This document shows positions 53,392-64,000 of a DNA stretch of 64,000 nt, one piece after another (positions within the stretch are counted from its first letter, which is position 1; the number at the start of each line of letters is the position of its first letter). The notes below the pieces were generated by a model. The model worked only from the letters and a program-made list of their open reading frames with translations, had not been told where the DNA came from and made no database searches. Source of the stretch: Seongchinamella unica. GTDB taxonomy: Bacteria > Pseudomonadota > Gammaproteobacteria > Pseudomonadales > Halieaceae. The DNA lies in contig NZ_SMSE01000002.1 in NCBI RefSeq assembly GCF_004354085.1, positions 682,001-746,000 of the forward strand, given 5' to 3'. Position numbers and translations under genes: made by a program.

Positions 53392-55357
53392 ACTGGGCCC
53401 CTTTTGCCGGTACGGCAGCACGGCGTGGCTGGCTGCGATAGCGCTTGTCCATCACCGTAATAAACCCGCCCAGCCCCATAAATATCGCCCCCAGCCACAT
53501 CCAGCGCACCATGGGCTTGTAGTGCAGGCGTACCGCCCAGGCACCCTGCTCGCCAATGGGCTCGCCCATGGCAATATACAGGTCGCGAAACAGGCCGGGG
53601 TCGATAGCGGCTTCGGTCATCACCGAACCACCGGCCAGGTAGCGGCGTTTCTGCGGGGCCAGCTTGGCGATGTTGCGACCCTCACGATAGACCTCGAAAC
53701 GCGCCTCATCGGCGACAAAGTTGGGGCCGCGAACCGGGGCAACTTCGACAAAGCGGAATTCGTAGCCCGCCAGTGTTTCGCTCTCCCCGGGGCTCATTTT
53801 CAGGTCGTGCTCGATGCTGTACTGACTGGTCGCCACGACGCCCACCACACAGGCGGCAAAGCCGAGGTGCCCCAGCACCATGCCCCAGTAACTGGGCGTC
53901 AACCGCTTCAGGCTGCCGCCTGCGCCGCTGCGGCCGCTGACCCGGAACCAGAAATCCCGGGCCATACCGAACACCACCCAGGCCGCCAGCAGGACAGCCA
54001 GGGCGACCCAGAGATTGTACTGTTCCCCGAACAGGGGCAGTGTGACTGCACAGGCCAGGGCCGCGATGCCGGGCACCAGCAGTTCGGCCTTCCAGCGCTG
54101 GCCACTGTCGCGCTTCCAGCGCGAAATGGGGGCGATACCCATAAAGGGCGCCATCAGCGCCATCAGGGGCACAAAGACCGCGTTGAAATACGGGGGACCC
54201 ACCGAGTACTTGCCCTGCCCGAGGGCATCCATGATCAAGGGGAACAGCGTGCCGAACAACACCGTGAGCGTCGCTACCAGGAACACCACATTGTTGAGCA
54301 GCAGTAATGACTCCCGCGACAGCCAGGAAAAGCTGACCCGGCTGCTCACTGCCGGCGCCCGCAACGCGTAGAGGGTGAGCGACCCGCCGACCACGATCGC
54401 CAGGAAGACCAGAATGAACAGTCCCCTCGCCGGGTCAGTGGCGAAGGCGTGGACTGAGGTCAGCACGCCGGAACGGACCATGAAGGTGCCCAGCAGGCTG
54501 AGGGAGAATGCAAAGATCGCCAGCAGTACTGTCCAACTCTTGAATAGCCCCCGTTTTTCGGTCACCGCCAGTGAATGCAGCAGCGCGGTGCCGGCGAGCC
54601 AGGGCATGAAAGAGGCATTTTCCACCGGATCCCAGAACCACCAGCCGCCCCAGCCCAGTTCATAGTAGGCCCACCAGCTGCCCAGCATGATTCCCAGGGT
54701 AAGGAATGCCCAGGCCACGTTGGTCCAGGGCCGCGACCAGCGAGCCCAGGAGGCGTCCAGCCTGCCCCCGAGCAGGGCGGCGATGGCAAAAGCGAAGGCC
54801 ACTGAAAAGCCGACATAGCCCATGTAAAGAAGCGGCGGGTGAATAATGAGCCCCGGGTCCTGGAGCAGGGGATTGAGATCGTTGCCGTCCGCCGGGACGC
54901 TGGGCAGCAGGCGGGCGAAAGGATTGGATGTCAGCAGCGAGAAGGAGAGGAAACCGACCGCTATCGCCCCCATGACCGACAACACCCGGGACAACACCAA
55001 CAGCGGCAACTGGGAACTGAACAGGGCGACTGCGGCCGTCCACAGACACAGGATCAGCCCCCACAGCAGCAGTGAGCCCTCGTGGTTGCCCCAGACTGCG
55101 GAAAATTTGTAGATGGGAGGCAACAGGGAATTGCTGTTACTGGCCACCACGGTGACCGAGAAATCGTCCTGCAGGAAAGCGATGCACAGGCACACAAAGC
55201 TGATAAACACCATGGCCAGCATGCCCATGGCCAGCCCCGGTGCCAGCGACATGGCCGATACATTGCGTTGCCAGGCGCCCCACGCCGGCACAACCGTCAA
55301 TACCAGGGCCAGCGCCAGACCGAGGATCAGGGCAAAGTGCCCGATCTCGGGGATCAC
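53381..55357 (-). CDS. ccmF: Cytochrome c heme lyase subunit CcmF
   Basis: 658 residues from a GTG overlapping the ccmE stop by 4 bp. About 14-15 membrane spans and the tryptophan-rich heme-handling motif [19 protein letters not shown], with conserved histidines in flanking loops. It accepts heme from holo-CcmE and attaches it to apocytochrome c with CcmH and CcmI. Confidence 0.97.
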   Translation of the reverse strand: MIPEIGHFALILGLALALVLTVVPAWGAWQRNVSAMSLAPGLAMGMLAMVFISFVCLCIAFLQDDFSVTVVASNSNSLLPPIYKFSAVWGNHEGSLLLWGLILCLWTAAVALFSSQLPLLVLSRVLSVMGAIAVGFLSFSLLTSNPFARLLPSVPADGNDLNPLLQDPGLIIHPPLLYMGYVGFSVAFAFAIAALLGGRLDASWARWSRPWTNVAWAFLTLGIMLGSWWAYYELGWGGWWFWDPVENASFMPWLAGTALLHSLAVTEKRGLFKSWTVLLAIFAFSLSLLGTFMVRSGVLTSVHAFATDPARGLFILVFLAIVVGGSLTLYALRAPAVSSRVSFSWLSRESLLLLNNVVFLVATLTVLFGTLFPLIMDALGQGKYSVGPPYFNAVFVPLMALMAPFMGIAPISRWKRDSGQRWKAELLVPGIAALACAVTLPLFGEQYNLWVALAVLLAAWVVFGMARDFWFRVSGRSGAGGSLKRLTPSYWGMVLGHLGFAACVVGVVATSQYSIEHDLKMSPGESETLAGYEFRFVEVAPVRGPNFVADEARFEVYREGRNIAKLAPQKRRYLAGGSVMTEAAIDPGLFRDLYIAMGEPIGEQGAWAVRLHYKPMVRWMWLGAIFMGLGGFITVMDKRYRSQPRRAAVPAKGAQYAR

Positions 55358-55803
55358 TGTTTTACACCTTTATGGTCGTAGCCCGATTTCTCCAGGGCAT
55401 CGGCCACTTCCGGCGGCATATAATTCTCGTCGTGCTTGGCCAGGACTTCCGTGGCCTGGAGCACACCGTCCTCGCTCAGTTCGCCCGAGGCCACCGCTCC
55501 CTGCCCTTCATCGAACAGATCCGGCAGAATGCCTTCGTAAATTACCGGCACCGTGGCCTCAAAATCGGTGATCTCGAAGCGAACCGCGAGGCTGTCGCTG
55601 GAGCGCTGGACACTGCCGTCGACAACCATGCCACCCACCCGGATGGGCTGCCCCACAGGCGCTTTGCCGGCAGCCACTTCCGCGGGCGGGAAGAACAGGT
55701 TGATGTTGCCCCGCAGGGCGTAGGTCACCAGGCCAATGGCGGCGCTGGAGAAAACCACAATGAACAGAACCAGATAGAGCCGCTGCTTACGAACCGGATG
55801 CAT
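55354..55803 (-). CDS. ccmE: Heme chaperone CcmE
   Basis: 149 residues from the ATG at 55801-55803, which overlaps ccmD. One N-terminal membrane span (about 8-29), a beta-barrel ([11 protein letters not shown]), and the heme-binding site [12 protein letters not shown] whose His binds heme covalently. Acts between CcmABCD and CcmF. Confidence 0.96.
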   Translation of the reverse strand: MHPVRKQRLYLVLFIVVFSSAAIGLVTYALRGNINLFFPPAEVAAGKAPVGQPIRVGGMVVDGSVQRSSDSLAVRFEITDFEATVPVIYEGILPDLFDEGQGAVASGELSEDGVLQATEVLAKHDENYMPPEVADALEKSGYDHKGVKQ

Positions 55804-55999
55804 TTGAATCCCCTTTGTTGTTTGGAGCACCCGCAGCCCTGCGAAGTTCCCCCTGCAACTGCTGTATGAAGCGTGTTTTTCTGCCTACCGGAGCCCACAG
55901 GATGAGCAGGATCACTGCGACAGTGATGATATAGGCGGCCCACACATAGGGCCCGTGGCCGTCCATATATAGCACAGCCTGCAGGCTGTCAAAGTACAT
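55787..55999 (-). CDS. ccmD: Heme exporter protein CcmD
   Basis: 70 residues from the ATG at 55997-55999, overlapping the ccmC stop (ATGA). A single membrane span with the conserved GPYVWAAY entrance and a charged C-terminal helix. It helps release holo-CcmE from CcmC. Overlap with ccmE downstream shows tight coupling. Confidence 0.93.
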   Translation of the reverse strand: MYFDSLQAVLYMDGHGPYVWAAYIITVAVILLILWAPVGRKTRFIQQLQGELRRAAGAPNNKGDSNASGS

Positions 56000-56739
56000 C
56001 AGGCGGACTCCTCTACCAGCTTGCGCACCCACTTGGTGCGGCGTTCTCGCTGAAGAATCTCAGCCCGCATATTCATCAACAGGGCGCAGGTAAACAGCAG
56101 GTAAAAGGCGGTGATCATCAGCAGCAGCGGGTAGAGCATGCTCGGGTCGATGCTGGATTCGCCGGTAAACTTGATCGACGCCGGCTGGTGCAGGCTGTAC
56201 CACCAGTCTACCGACTTATAAATAATGGGGATATTAACCGTACCCACCAGGCTGAGCACGGCACAGGCCTTGCCCGCAGCCTCCTTGTTATCATAGGCCT
56301 CGTAAAGCGCCACGACACCCAGGTAGAGGAACAGCAGAATCAGCATGGAGGTGATACGGGCGTCCCACACCCACCAGGTGCCCCAGGTGGGTTTGCCCCA
56401 GATAGCCCCGGTGACGAGGGCGACAAAAGTCAGCGCGGCACCGATCGGCGCGCAGGATTTCATGGCGATATCGGCCATTTTCATCTTCCAGATCAGGCTG
56501 ACTGCCCCGGCTATGGCCATCACGTAATAACCGGCAAGGGCCACAACGGCGGCCGGCACATGAATATAAATGATGCGGTAGCTATTACCCTGGCGGAAAT
56601 CCGGTGCGGTGAACAGGACACCCCACACCATGCCGGCCACCAGCGCCAGCAGCGTCACTGGTAGCAGGTAGCGGAGAATGGTTCCGGCGATCCCGTACAG
56701 CCAGGGAGGAGAACCGAGTTTATGAAAGAAGGACCACAT
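55999..56739 (-). CDS. ccmC: Heme transporter subunit CcmC
   Basis: 246 residues from the ATG at 56737-56739 (MWSFFHKLGSPPWLY); the frame is open to 56805 without homology. Six membrane spans, the WWD motif WGTWWVWDAR and the histidine-bearing loops that bind heme. It loads heme on CcmE. It follows ccmB by 78 bp. Confidence 0.96.
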   Translation of the reverse strand: MWSFFHKLGSPPWLYGIAGTILRYLLPVTLLALVAGMVWGVLFTAPDFRQGNSYRIIYIHVPAAVVALAGYYVMAIAGAVSLIWKMKMADIAMKSCAPIGAALTFVALVTGAIWGKPTWGTWWVWDARITSMLILLFLYLGVVALYEAYDNKEAAGKACAVLSLVGTVNIPIIYKSVDWWYSLHQPASIKFTGESSIDPSMLYPLLLMITAFYLLFTCALLMNMRAEILQRERRTKWVRKLVEESA

Positions 56740-56817
56740 AGCGGCGGCAATTATACAGGCGCAAGGGTGGCGAACAAGAAGTTGTCCCACTCTCGCCTGA
56801 CACAAATCAATAAGCGG

Positions 56818-57504
56818 TCAGGCATCGACACTGATCCTGAGGCCGGCGGCGGCAGCAACAGGCGCCAGGGCGATGGCCAGGGACAGCATGGCGCCGAGTA
56901 TGGCCAGGTAAGGCGCTGCCGGAGCCCCGATGACCGCCGCCTTGACGGCGGCACTGCCGAAAATCAGCACCGGCATGTAAAGCGGCAGGATTAACAGGGA
57001 AATCAGCATGCCGCCCCGCTTGAGGCCGACGGTAAGTGCCGCCCCGATGCCGCCCACCAGGCTCAGTACTGCTGTGCCCAGCAGCAGACTGGCAAACAGC
57101 GCGGCAATGCCCGCTGCCGGCAGGTTCAGCATGACTGCAAACAGCGGTGACACCAGCGCCAGCAGCAATCCGGTCACCAGCCAGTGGGCGCCGATATAAG
57201 ACAGCACCGAGAGGTATAGCGGCTGGGGCGAGAGTAAGAGTTGCTCGAGGCTGCCGTCATCATAGTCACTGCGAAACACACTGTCGGAGGTCAACAGGTT
57301 GGATAACAGGGCAATAATCCACAGAATTCCGGGGGCAAAGTCGGCCAGCTTGTCCGGTGCCGGGCCCAGCCCCAGGGGAAAAAGCGCCACAACCATGGCG
57401 AAAAACAGCAGCGGGTTGCCGATTTCAATCGGGCGCCGTATGGCCAGAACCAGTTGCCGCCGCAGCAGGCGCAGGCAGAACTGCGGTGTCGAAGGCGCGT
57501 TCAC
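56818..57504 (-). CDS. ccmB: Heme exporter subunit CcmB
   Basis: 228 residues from a GTG overlapping the ccmA stop. Six hydrophobic spans; the N-terminal RRQLVLAIRRPIEIGNPLLFF and the DYDDGSLEQLLLSP segment are typical of CcmB. With CcmA and CcmC it forms the ABC complex that releases holo-CcmE. Confidence 0.96.
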   Translation of the reverse strand: MNAPSTPQFCLRLLRRQLVLAIRRPIEIGNPLLFFAMVVALFPLGLGPAPDKLADFAPGILWIIALLSNLLTSDSVFRSDYDDGSLEQLLLSPQPLYLSVLSYIGAHWLVTGLLLALVSPLFAVMLNLPAAGIAALFASLLLGTAVLSLVGGIGAALTVGLKRGGMLISLLILPLYMPVLIFGSAAVKAAVIGAPAAPYLAILGAMLSLAIALAPVAAAAGLRISVDA

Positions 57505-58097
57505 GAGGCGATTCCCGCCGTCAGGTCCAGCCGCGACACCGGGTAATCGACCGCCATCGCCTGATGCGAAGTCAGCAACACAGCCCCACCGGCTCTGGCG
57601 TGCTGGGCGAACAGGGTCTCCAGTTCCCCGACCCCGGTCACGTCAATGGCTGTATAGGGTTCGTCCAGTATCCACAGCGGGGATTGTGACAGGTAGAGAC
57701 GCGCCAGGTTTACCCGCCGGTGCTGCCCGGCGGACAGGGCATGACTGGGTACGTCCTCGTAACCGTAGAGCCCGACCCGCGCCAGTGCGTGCTCAATGTC
57801 CCGGTCGCTGAAGTCAGCCTCGCCGGATACATGCCAGGCCAGGTTTTCACGGGGGGTCAACAGGGCTTTGACCGCACTGTGGTGGCCGAGGTACAGCATG
57901 GCGCCGCTGCGCGACACCCGGCCCTCGTAGCCGTAACGGGAAAGCCCGGCGAGGATGCGGATGAGGCTGGTTTTCCCCGCGCCGTTGGCACCTTCTATTT
58001 GGACCAGCTGGCCGGGAAACACCTTGAACGAAAGGTCCCGGAACAACTGACGACCTCCCCGCTCCAGCGACAGGTTATCGGCCGCCAGTAAGGGCAT
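57501..58097 (-). CDS. ccmA: Heme exporter ATP-binding protein CcmA
   Basis: 198 residues. Walker A GANGAGKTSLIR, a signature variant LSAGQHRRVNLARLY, Walker B LWILDEPYTAID and the switch LLTSHQAM are present. First gene of the ccm operon, 17 bp after the ttcA stop, so read-through from ttcA is possible. Confidence 0.97.
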   Translation of the reverse strand: MPLLAADNLSLERGGRQLFRDLSFKVFPGQLVQIEGANGAGKTSLIRILAGLSRYGYEGRVSRSGAMLYLGHHSAVKALLTPRENLAWHVSGEADFSDRDIEHALARVGLYGYEDVPSHALSAGQHRRVNLARLYLSQSPLWILDEPYTAIDVTGVGELETLFAQHARAGGAVLLTSHQAMAVDYPVSRLDLTAGIAS

Positions 58098-58114
58098 GCT
58101 CTGGGAACTGTCGG

Positions 58115-59059
58115 TCAGAGGTTCACCACGTTGACCACGGGAATGTGGAGGTCGGTGTCGATCTGCTCCGCCCGCAGGCTGGAGAAATCGAACAGCTCGG
58201 TGTCCGCCAGCTGCGACGGGGCCACATTGCGAATGCTGCGGAAAATGGTCTCGGTGCGGCCAGGGTACTCACGCTCCCACTGGGCCAGCATCTTTTTCAC
58301 CTGTACCCGCTGCAGGTTGTCCTGAGAACCGCACAGGTTGCAGGGAATAATCGGGAACGCCTTGTAGTCGGCGTAGGCCGCAAGATCCTTTTCCTTGCAG
58401 TAGGCCAGCGGCCGGATCACCACGTTCTTCTTGTCGTCGGACAGCAGCTTGGGCGGCATGGCCTTGAGGCTGCCATTGAAGAACATGTTGAGAAACAGGG
58501 TCTCGACAATGTCGTCCCGGTGATGCCCCAGCGCGATTTTGCTGGCACCGATCTCCTGGGCAAAGCCGTACAGGCTGCCCCGGCGCAGGCGCGAGCACAG
58601 CCCACAGGTCGTTTTGCCCTCGGGCACCACTTCCTTGACGATGCTGTAGGTATCCTTCTCGAGGATGTAATAAGGCACATCCATGCCGTCGAGGTACTCC
58701 GGCAATACATGCTCGGGAAAACCCGGTTGCTTCTGGTCCAGGTTCACCGCCACCAGCTCAAAATTGACCGGTGCGGAGTGCTGCAGGTTGATAAGGATAT
58801 CCAGCATGCCGTAGGAATCCTTGCCGCCGGACAGGCACACCATGACCTTGTCGCCCTCCTCGATCATGTTGTAATCGACGATGGCGTTGCCCACGTTGCG
58901 TCGCAGCCGCTTCTGCAACTTGTTGAACTCGGTTTTTTCCTTGCGTGATAACTCGCGCACAATATTGGCCGTTAGTGCTTGATTTGGCGCGCATTTTACT
59001 CGCACGCACCCCTGTGCGTCCACCGCTTCCTCAGCCAATTCCGCCACAACCATCGTCAT
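58115..59059 (-). CDS. ttcA: tRNA 2-thiocytidine(32) synthetase
   Basis: 314 residues. The PP-loop is [11 protein letters not shown] (Ser77-Ser82), with the Fe-S cysteine pairs TTCGLCSR and PCNLCGSQ, and [15 protein letters not shown]. TtcA thiolates C32 of certain tRNAs. The first ~40 residues are not conserved, and its ATG codons at 59059 and 59053 fall inside a CGTCATTCC repeat copy, so the true start may be further in; [14 protein letters not shown] is where homology begins. Confidence 0.96.
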   Translation of the reverse strand: MTMVVAELAEEAVDAQGCVRVKCAPNQALTANIVRELSRKEKTEFNKLQKRLRRNVGNAIVDYNMIEEGDKVMVCLSGGKDSYGMLDILINLQHSAPVNFELVAVNLDQKQPGFPEHVLPEYLDGMDVPYYILEKDTYSIVKEVVPEGKTTCGLCSRLRRGSLYGFAQEIGASKIALGHHRDDIVETLFLNMFFNGSLKAMPPKLLSDDKKNVVIRPLAYCKEKDLAAYADYKAFPIIPCNLCGSQDNLQRVQVKKMLAQWEREYPGRTETIFRSIRNVAPSQLADTELFDFSSLRAEQIDTDLHIPVVNVVNL

Positions 59060-59115
59060 TCCGTGCTACAACCGTCATTCCCCCCCAAACTACCGTCATT
59101 CCCGCGAAGGCGGGG
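59054..59115. repeat. Short CGTCATTCC direct repeats with a REP-like hairpin
   Basis: CGTCATTCC starts at 59054, 59073 and 59094, spaced 19 and 21 bp. The third copy continues as CCCGCGAAGGCGGGG, a hairpin (59101-59114) of the kind found in dispersed GTCATTCCCGCGAA...GCGGGGATCC repeats of many Proteobacteria. The first copy contains the annotated ttcA start. Confidence 0.7.
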
Positions 59116-59463
59116 ATCCGCTACTGCGGGGATCACGGCAGTTGCGCGAATGATCGCTCTACCCCCAAGAGCGAATCCAGGACCGCGGCTGGACTGTGCC
59201 GCAAGAAAATGTGCGAAGGCCATGGAGAGCCTGCCCCGCCTTATCGGGTATGGCCGCAGCCCAAGCCTGCCATGGACGGCGCTTGTTGGCGGTTTTCTGG
59301 GGGTATATCCGCCCCGAGGGCCGAGCCGCCCGAGAATAACAGTCAGCCCATTCGCCAAACCCATCCCGACCATAGTCGAAGGCATCTTGTAATTTGCCCG
59401 CAATACAACCAAAATACGCGCCCCTGAAGACTCCATCCAATCATCTGCGAGGACACCACCCCG
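59116..59463. other. Gene-free stretch between the repeats and mdh
   Basis: 348 bp that should carry the mdh promoter. No supportable gene; reverse-strand frames run through from mdh antisense and look random. The region from about 59155 to 59350 is G+C-rich and may itself belong to a dispersed repeat that begins at the REP-like hairpin. A GAGG at about 59450 is the likely mdh ribosome-binding site. Confidence 0.45.
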
Positions 59464-60444
59464 ATGAAAACACCTGTACGCGTGACCGTGACCGGCGCCG
59501 CGGGCCAGATTGGCTACGCACTGCTTTTCCGTATCGCCTCCGGCTCCATGCTGGGAGACGACCAGCCCGTTATTCTGCAACTGCTGGATATCACTCCCGC
59601 AATGGAAGCACTGCAGGGCGTCAAGATGGAACTCGAAGACTGTGCCTTCCCGCTGCTGAGCGATATTATTTGCACCGATGACCCCAATGTGGGCTTCAAG
59701 GATACCGACTACGCACTGCTGGTTGGCGCCCGCCCCCGTGGCCCCGGCATGGAGCGCAAGGACCTGCTGGAAGCCAACGCGGCGATCTTTTCGGTACAGG
59801 GCAAGGCGATCAACGATAATGCCAGCCGTGACATCAAGGTGCTGGTTGTCGGCAACCCCGCCAACACCAATGCGCTGATCACCCAGCGCAACGCACCGGA
59901 CATTGACCCACGCAACTTCACTGCCATGACGCGCCTGGACCACAACCGCGCCATGACCCAGATCGCCCAGAAGACCGGCAAGACGGTCAACGATGTCAGC
60001 AACATGACCATCTGGGGCAACCACTCCGCCACCCAGTATCCCGACCTGTTCAACACCAGGGTCGCCGGCGAAACTGCCATCAACCTGGTAGACCAGGAGT
60101 GGTACGAAAGTGAATTCATCCCCGTGGTTCAGCAGCGCGGCGCCGCCATCATCAAGGCGCGCGGTGCATCCTCTGCTGCTTCTGCTGCCAACGCCGCGAT
60201 CGACCACATGCGTTCCTGGGCGCTGGGCACCGAGGGTGACGACTGGGTTTCCATGGGCGTTTACTCAGACGGTTCCTACGGCATCACCGAAGGCCTGATC
60301 TACTCCTTCCCCTGCCGCTGCGAAAACGGCGACTGGAGCATTGTCCAGGGCGTCGAAGTTGGCGACTTCAGCCAGGCCAAGATGACGGCCACCGAGCAGG
60401 AACTGGTGGAAGAGCGCGACGCGGTACAGCACCTGCTGCCGTAA
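59464..60444 (+). CDS. mdh: Malate dehydrogenase
   Basis: 326 residues of the NAD-dependent long-type bacterial malate dehydrogenase (related to cytosolic/chloroplast forms, not E. coli Mdh). NAD-binding [16 protein letters not shown], active-site loop [15 protein letters not shown] with substrate Arg residues, MTRLDHNRA (Asp and Arg) and the catalytic His in [12 protein letters not shown]. Interconverts malate and oxaloacetate in the citric acid cycle. Monocistronic, followed by a terminator. Confidence 0.98.
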   Translation: MKTPVRVTVTGAAGQIGYALLFRIASGSMLGDDQPVILQLLDITPAMEALQGVKMELEDCAFPLLSDIICTDDPNVGFKDTDYALLVGARPRGPGMERKDLLEANAAIFSVQGKAINDNASRDIKVLVVGNPANTNALITQRNAPDIDPRNFTAMTRLDHNRAMTQIAQKTGKTVNDVSNMTIWGNHSATQYPDLFNTRVAGETAINLVDQEWYESEFIPVVQQRGAAIIKARGASSAASAANAAIDHMRSWALGTEGDDWVSMGVYSDGSYGITEGLIYSFPCRCENGDWSIVQGVEVGDFSQAKMTATEQELVEERDAVQHLLP

Positions 60445-60461
60445 GCGAGCCCACGCGACAG

Positions 60462-60494
60462 AAAGCGCCTCGGGATAACTGCGGCGCTTTTTTT
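60462..60494 (+). terminator. Intrinsic terminator of mdh
   Basis: AAAGCGCC (60463-60470 approximately) and GGCGCTTT pair around a 13-base loop and run into seven or more T, 18 bp after the mdh stop. A standard Rho-independent terminator. Confidence 0.92.
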
Positions 60495-60548
60495 ATGCCA
60501 CGTCCCTCAGTTGGACCCGGACGCGGAATCCTGCTGTAATGCCGAACC

Positions 60549-61205
60549 ATGACAGACAACAGCCCACAGAAAACCTATCACCACGGCAATCTGCGCGCAG
60601 AGCTGCTCGACACTGCCATCGAGGAACTGCGTGAGACCGGAGCCGATGACCTGAGCCTGCGAGCCCTTGCCCGGGCCATCGGCGTATCCCAGACCGCGCC
60701 CTATCGCCACTTTGCCGACAAGGGCGAATTGCTCGCAGCGATGGCGACCCGGGGCTACCGGGAGCTTTACCAGGCGCTGAAGCTCGCCGGGGAGAGCGCC
60801 GGTGAATGCCCGACAGACCAGTTGTTGGCGTTTGCCCACGCTTACGTGGACTACGCGGCCAACAACCCGGCCATGTTCAAACTGATGTTCGGACCAGCGG
60901 TGCAGCCTGCGGCCCGCTACCCTGAATTACGCGAGGCCAGCCGGGAGACCCTGAACCTGGTCCAGCAGATACTGCAACGTGGCATTGACCAGGGGCTGTA
61001 TACCGACCGGGAAAATACCACCTACCTCACCAACGCGGGGTGGTCCGGCATCTATGGCCTGGCGACGCTACGGGTTGATGCCCCGGAACTGTTTGTGCGC
61101 CACATTGATCTCAAGTCGCAGGTGGAGCTCGGGGTGAAAACATTTATCGCCGGGATCAGCACCGACAGCGGTCGACAGGCCTCGGCACAGGACGAGGCCG
61201 GCTAG
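60549..61205 (+). CDS. TetR/AcrR family transcriptional regulator
   Basis: 218 residues. The N terminus [18 protein letters not shown] and [31 protein letters not shown] (split) is a TetR helix-turn-helix; the C-terminal part resembles the WHG-type ligand domain ([12 protein letters not shown]). Its stop overlaps the stop of the convergent permease gene by 4 bp (CTAG). Target genes are not evident; no divergent partner is present. Confidence 0.92.
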   Translation: MTDNSPQKTYHHGNLRAELLDTAIEELRETGADDLSLRALARAIGVSQTAPYRHFADKGELLAAMATRGYRELYQALKLAGESAGECPTDQLLAFAHAYVDYAANNPAMFKLMFGPAVQPAARYPELREASRETLNLVQQILQRGIDQGLYTDRENTTYLTNAGWSGIYGLATLRVDAPELFVRHIDLKSQVELGVKTFIAGISTDSGRQASAQDEAG

Positions 61206-63676
61206 ATTTCCCGCAACAGGGCCACCGGCGGGCTGGAGACCACCCGCCGACAACTGAATACCCCCAGCCCGGCGATCAGCACGGTACCACTCAACAGTCC
61301 CAGTGGCCAAAGCCAGGGCGACGGGCTGTAACTCATATCCAGTGCGAACAGTTGCAGGATGGCGACCGAAAGCTCCGCCGCTACCGTCGCCAACAATCCG
61401 GCAAACAACCCCAGGGTGGCGAACTCTATCAGCAGTCCGCCGAGTATCAGTTGCCGCCGGGCACCCAGAGCCCGCAGGATCGAACTCTCGTGCATGCGGG
61501 CATCAACGCTGGCTTGCACACCGGCCACCAGCACCAGGGCCCCGGTCGCCAGGATTATCGCCAATACCAGCTCCACCGCCGCCGACACCTGGTTGACAAT
61601 ATTGCGAATCTGGTCGATCACGAGGTCCATTTCGATCACAGTGATCGTGGGAAAGCTGCGAATAAAGCGGTTGAGGAAAACCTTGTTCTGTGCCGCCAGG
61701 TGAAAGCTGGTCATGAAGGTCGCCGGGTAGTCAGCGAGCACGTGGGGCGGGAACACCAGGAAGAAATTCGGTCTCATGGACTGCCAGTCCAGTTCCCTGA
61801 TACTGGACACGGTAGCCGCCAGCGGCTGGGCACCCACCAGGAAAGACACCTTGTCGCCTATCTGTAATTCCATGCGTTCGGCGAACTCCCGTTCCACCGA
61901 CACCAGGGCCTCGGTGGTGTCGGCCGGCCACCATTCCCCGGCCACCAGTTTGTTGCCCGCTGGCAGGGTGGTTGACCAGGTAAAATTCGACTCCCTCTGC
62001 CGCGGCCCATCCTCCCCGGCTTCCCGGGTGGGCAGCGGCTGTTCATTGACAGCCATGATGCGGCCCCGAATCATCGGGTACAGTGCCTCACTGGCCACGC
62101 CCTCCTCTCGCAGCATCTGCTCTACCGACTGCAGTTCTTCAGGGCCGATGTTGATAACGAAGTGGTTGGGGGCATCCTCCGGTAACTGGGTCTGCCATTC
62201 GTCGATCAGTGAAGTCCGCACCAGCACCAGAACCAGCAGCAGCATGATAGCCATCGCGAAAATCACCACTTGCAGCGCGTTGGCAGCGCCCCTGCGCTGC
62301 AGCCCCGCCAGAGCCAGTCGCCAGATACTGCCGGCGCTCATCCCCACCATACGTCCGCCCTTGAGCAGGGTCAGCGCCAGCAGCATGCCCAGCCCCACGG
62401 TAATGGCCAGACCGGCCAACACGGCCCCGGTCAGGGTCCAGTCGCCGGAGTACCACAGCATCAACGCGCTCACCGCCAGCAACCCCAACAGGTAGTCACG
62501 GATGGAGCGACGGGTCTCCAGGGGCATATCCCGGCGCAACACCCGCAGGGGGCTGGCCGAACTGAGCCGCCGCAGGGGCGGCCAGGCAAAACACATCAGG
62601 CAGGTCAGCGCCGTGGCACTGCCGATCAGGTAGGGCCGCGGCCCCCCAGGGCCGGGCTGTACCGGTAACTGCTCGGCGAAGACGCTGAAAAACAGCGCCT
62701 GGATGCCCCATCCCAGCAAACAGCCTGCTGCCGTGGCCAGGGCACCGAGCAGCAGCAGGCTGCGCCCATACAGCAGATTGATGCTCGCGGAGGTGGCGCC
62801 GAGGCTTTTCATGATCGCCACGTAGTCATTGTGCCGCTCGCTGAAGCGCCCTGCCGCAAGCGCGATCGCCACTCCGGCGAGAACGACCCCGAGACTGCCC
62901 GCCAGCAGCAGAAAACTTTCGGCACGCTCCAGCGCCTTGCCGATACCTGGCTGCCCCTGGTTTATGTCGAGCAGGCGCTGGCCCGGCTGCAACTGTGACT
63001 CAAGCAGTGCCCGGTGACGCTGCAGCGCGGCGTCCTCGCCGGCGTAAAGCTGGCGGAACTCCACCCGACTGCCCGGCTGCACCACCCCGGTGGCGTCGAT
63101 ATCCTCGTAGTTCATCAGCAGGCGGGGACCATAGCCGTACATACCCGCGGCCTGGTCCGGTTCCGCCCGCACTGCCCCGGCCACCCGGAAGCGGGCATCA
63201 CCGATGGCCACGGTACTGCCAACCGATACGTCCAGCAGCGGGAACAAACGGGAGTCCAGCCAGACCTCGCCGGGGCCCGGGCCGGACAGCACCTTGCGGG
63301 CCTCACCGAACGGCTCACTGCTGAAGCTGAGTTCACCCCGCAGCGGATAGGATTGCGACACCGCCTTCACCGAAACCAGCTGCATACTGTCTTCCGCGGC
63401 GTAGACCATGGACGGGAAAGCGAGAGTGGTAGCCGTGTCGAGACCGACAGCCTGTCCCTCGAGTAACCAGTCCACGGCCATCTCTCGGCTACTGCGAACG
63501 ACCAGATCGGCGGCGAGGAAGCGATGGCTTTCCTGCTCCAGCGCGCTTTGCAGCCGGGTCGTGAACGCGCTGATTCCCGACACCACACCTACCGCCAGCA
63601 CCAGTGCCATCACCAGTATGCCCAGTTCTCCGCCACGCCAGTCACGGGCCAGCATCCGGGTTGCAGTTATCGACAC
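61202..63676 (-). CDS. FtsX-like ABC transporter permease (YbbP type)
   Basis: 824 residues from a GTG at 63674-63676. Layout of the YbbP/MacB-like large permeases: an N-terminal span (about 18-38), a periplasmic MacB-like domain, three spans with [17 protein letters not shown] (FtsX motif), a further set of spans in the middle, a second periplasmic domain, and three C-terminal spans with [17 protein letters not shown]. It starts 3 bp after the ATPase stop, so the two form one exporter or mechanotransmitter for lipid or small-molecule handling; function of YbbAP is not settled. Confidence 0.92.
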   Translation of the reverse strand: MSITATRMLARDWRGGELGILVMALVLAVGVVSGISAFTTRLQSALEQESHRFLAADLVVRSSREMAVDWLLEGQAVGLDTATTLAFPSMVYAAEDSMQLVSVKAVSQSYPLRGELSFSSEPFGEARKVLSGPGPGEVWLDSRLFPLLDVSVGSTVAIGDARFRVAGAVRAEPDQAAGMYGYGPRLLMNYEDIDATGVVQPGSRVEFRQLYAGEDAALQRHRALLESQLQPGQRLLDINQGQPGIGKALERAESFLLLAGSLGVVLAGVAIALAAGRFSERHNDYVAIMKSLGATSASINLLYGRSLLLLGALATAAGCLLGWGIQALFFSVFAEQLPVQPGPGGPRPYLIGSATALTCLMCFAWPPLRRLSSASPLRVLRRDMPLETRRSIRDYLLGLLAVSALMLWYSGDWTLTGAVLAGLAITVGLGMLLALTLLKGGRMVGMSAGSIWRLALAGLQRRGAANALQVVIFAMAIMLLLVLVLVRTSLIDEWQTQLPEDAPNHFVINIGPEELQSVEQMLREEGVASEALYPMIRGRIMAVNEQPLPTREAGEDGPRQRESNFTWSTTLPAGNKLVAGEWWPADTTEALVSVEREFAERMELQIGDKVSFLVGAQPLAATVSSIRELDWQSMRPNFFLVFPPHVLADYPATFMTSFHLAAQNKVFLNRFIRSFPTITVIEMDLVIDQIRNIVNQVSAAVELVLAIILATGALVLVAGVQASVDARMHESSILRALGARRQLILGGLLIEFATLGLFAGLLATVAAELSVAILQLFALDMSYSPSPWLWPLGLLSGTVLIAGLGVFSCRRVVSSPPVALLREI

Positions 63677-63679
63677 GGC

Positions 63680-64000
63680 TCAGTCCTCAACCAGCTCACC
63701 GGCTTCCAGTACCAGCCGGCGCTGGCAGCGCTCCGCCAGTTTCAGATCGTGGGTGACCAACACCAGGGTGGTCCCTTCCTCCCGATTGAGGCCAAACAGC
63801 AAGTCGATAATATGGGCGCCGGTGCGGGTATCCAGGTTGCCCGTGGGTTCGTCTGCGAACAAGATGGTGGGACGGGCGGCAAAGGCCCTGGCGATAGCCA
63901 CCCGCTGCTGTTCTCCGCCGGACATCTGCCGCGGGTAGTGCTGCATGCGCTCGGTGAGTTCCACTCGCTGCAGGTATTGCTCCGCTTCCTGCCGGGGGTT
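63680..64000 (-). CDS. ABC transporter ATP-binding protein (YbbA type), 3' part only
   Basis: The reverse frame is open to the window edge and gives the last 106 residues. Visible: AEQYLQRVELTERM, signature MSGGEQQRVAIARAFA, Walker B ILFADEPTGNLDTRTG and the H-loop LVLVTHDLKLAERC. This is the C-terminal half of a LolD/MacB-like ATPase. The Walker A half lies beyond 64000. Partner of the adjacent FtsX-like permease. Confidence 0.93.
   Translation of the reverse strand, partial: NPRQEAEQYLQRVELTERMQHYPRQMSGGEQQRVAIARAFAARPTILFADEPTGNLDTRTGAHIIDLLFGLNREEGTTLVLVTHDLKLAERCQRRLVLEAGELVED

Noticed and set aside
59056-60207. Reverse 383-codon frame over mdh and the repeat region
   Set aside because: Mostly antisense to mdh; the rest translates the repeats. 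No start context or domain.

Overview
The window is about 60% G+C, densely coded and clearly proteobacterial. The gene order smc-zipA-ligA, a complete ccmABCDEFGHI block, ttcA, phoBR-phoU-pst and a tRNA-Glu very close to the Enterobacteria sequence point to a gammaproteobacterium. A 2-oxoacid:acceptor oxidoreductase operon, acyl-CoA metabolism genes, a sulfatase and TonB-dependent B12 uptake suggest an aerobic marine heterotroph of the Cellvibrionales/Halieaceae type. That placement is inference; no rRNA is present.

Left part (1-17.7 kb): the 5' end of a tail-specific protease (prc), a lipoprotein gamma-glutamyltransferase with an alanine/glycine-type symporter, an aldo/keto reductase, a secreted M20 peptidase, a DUF1330 protein and a large secreted DUF6351 protein. 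Next comes a worn stretch (10.0-13.8 kb) holding a truncated nosR-like fragment, a small reverse-strand gene, an mntP pseudogene with an in-frame TGA and a 3' frameshift, a DsbA-family protein and a 54-residue cysteine protein. A sulfatase and btuB follow; btuB sits behind a recognisable cobalamin riboswitch.

Middle (17.7-28.8 kb): a lone acyl-CoA carboxyltransferase beta subunit and a CaiB-type CoA transferase (an operon), a divergent ABC1-type atypical kinase, a YciI protein, a LysR regulator divergent from an acyl-CoA dehydrogenase/SDR pair, an unrecognised 139-residue protein, tRNA-Glu with its terminator, and a porin behind two Pho boxes. Between the porin and phoU lies a small unit: a ribbon-helix-helix regulator and a divergent 40-codon membrane-peptide frame that share a promoter region with two perfect inverted copies of a 15-bp operator. 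It is the best candidate here for an undescribed small system.

Phosphate block (28.8-37.3 kb), all reverse strand: phoB, phoR, a first phoU, then pstS-pstC-pstA-pstB and a second phoU. A Pho box precedes pstS and a weaker one precedes phoB.

Right part (37.4-64 kb), mostly reverse strand: a leaderless S10 carboxypeptidase; a three-gene operon of an FAD/Fe-S NADPH-linked subunit and 2-oxoacid oxidoreductase alpha and beta; the smc-zipA-ligA-lytic transglycosylase operon; ttcA followed by the full cytochrome c maturation operon; a repeat-bearing gap; mdh with a clear terminator; a TetR regulator; and an FtsX-type permease with the 3' end of its ATPase gene. No CRISPR array, complete insertion sequence or rRNA operon was seen.
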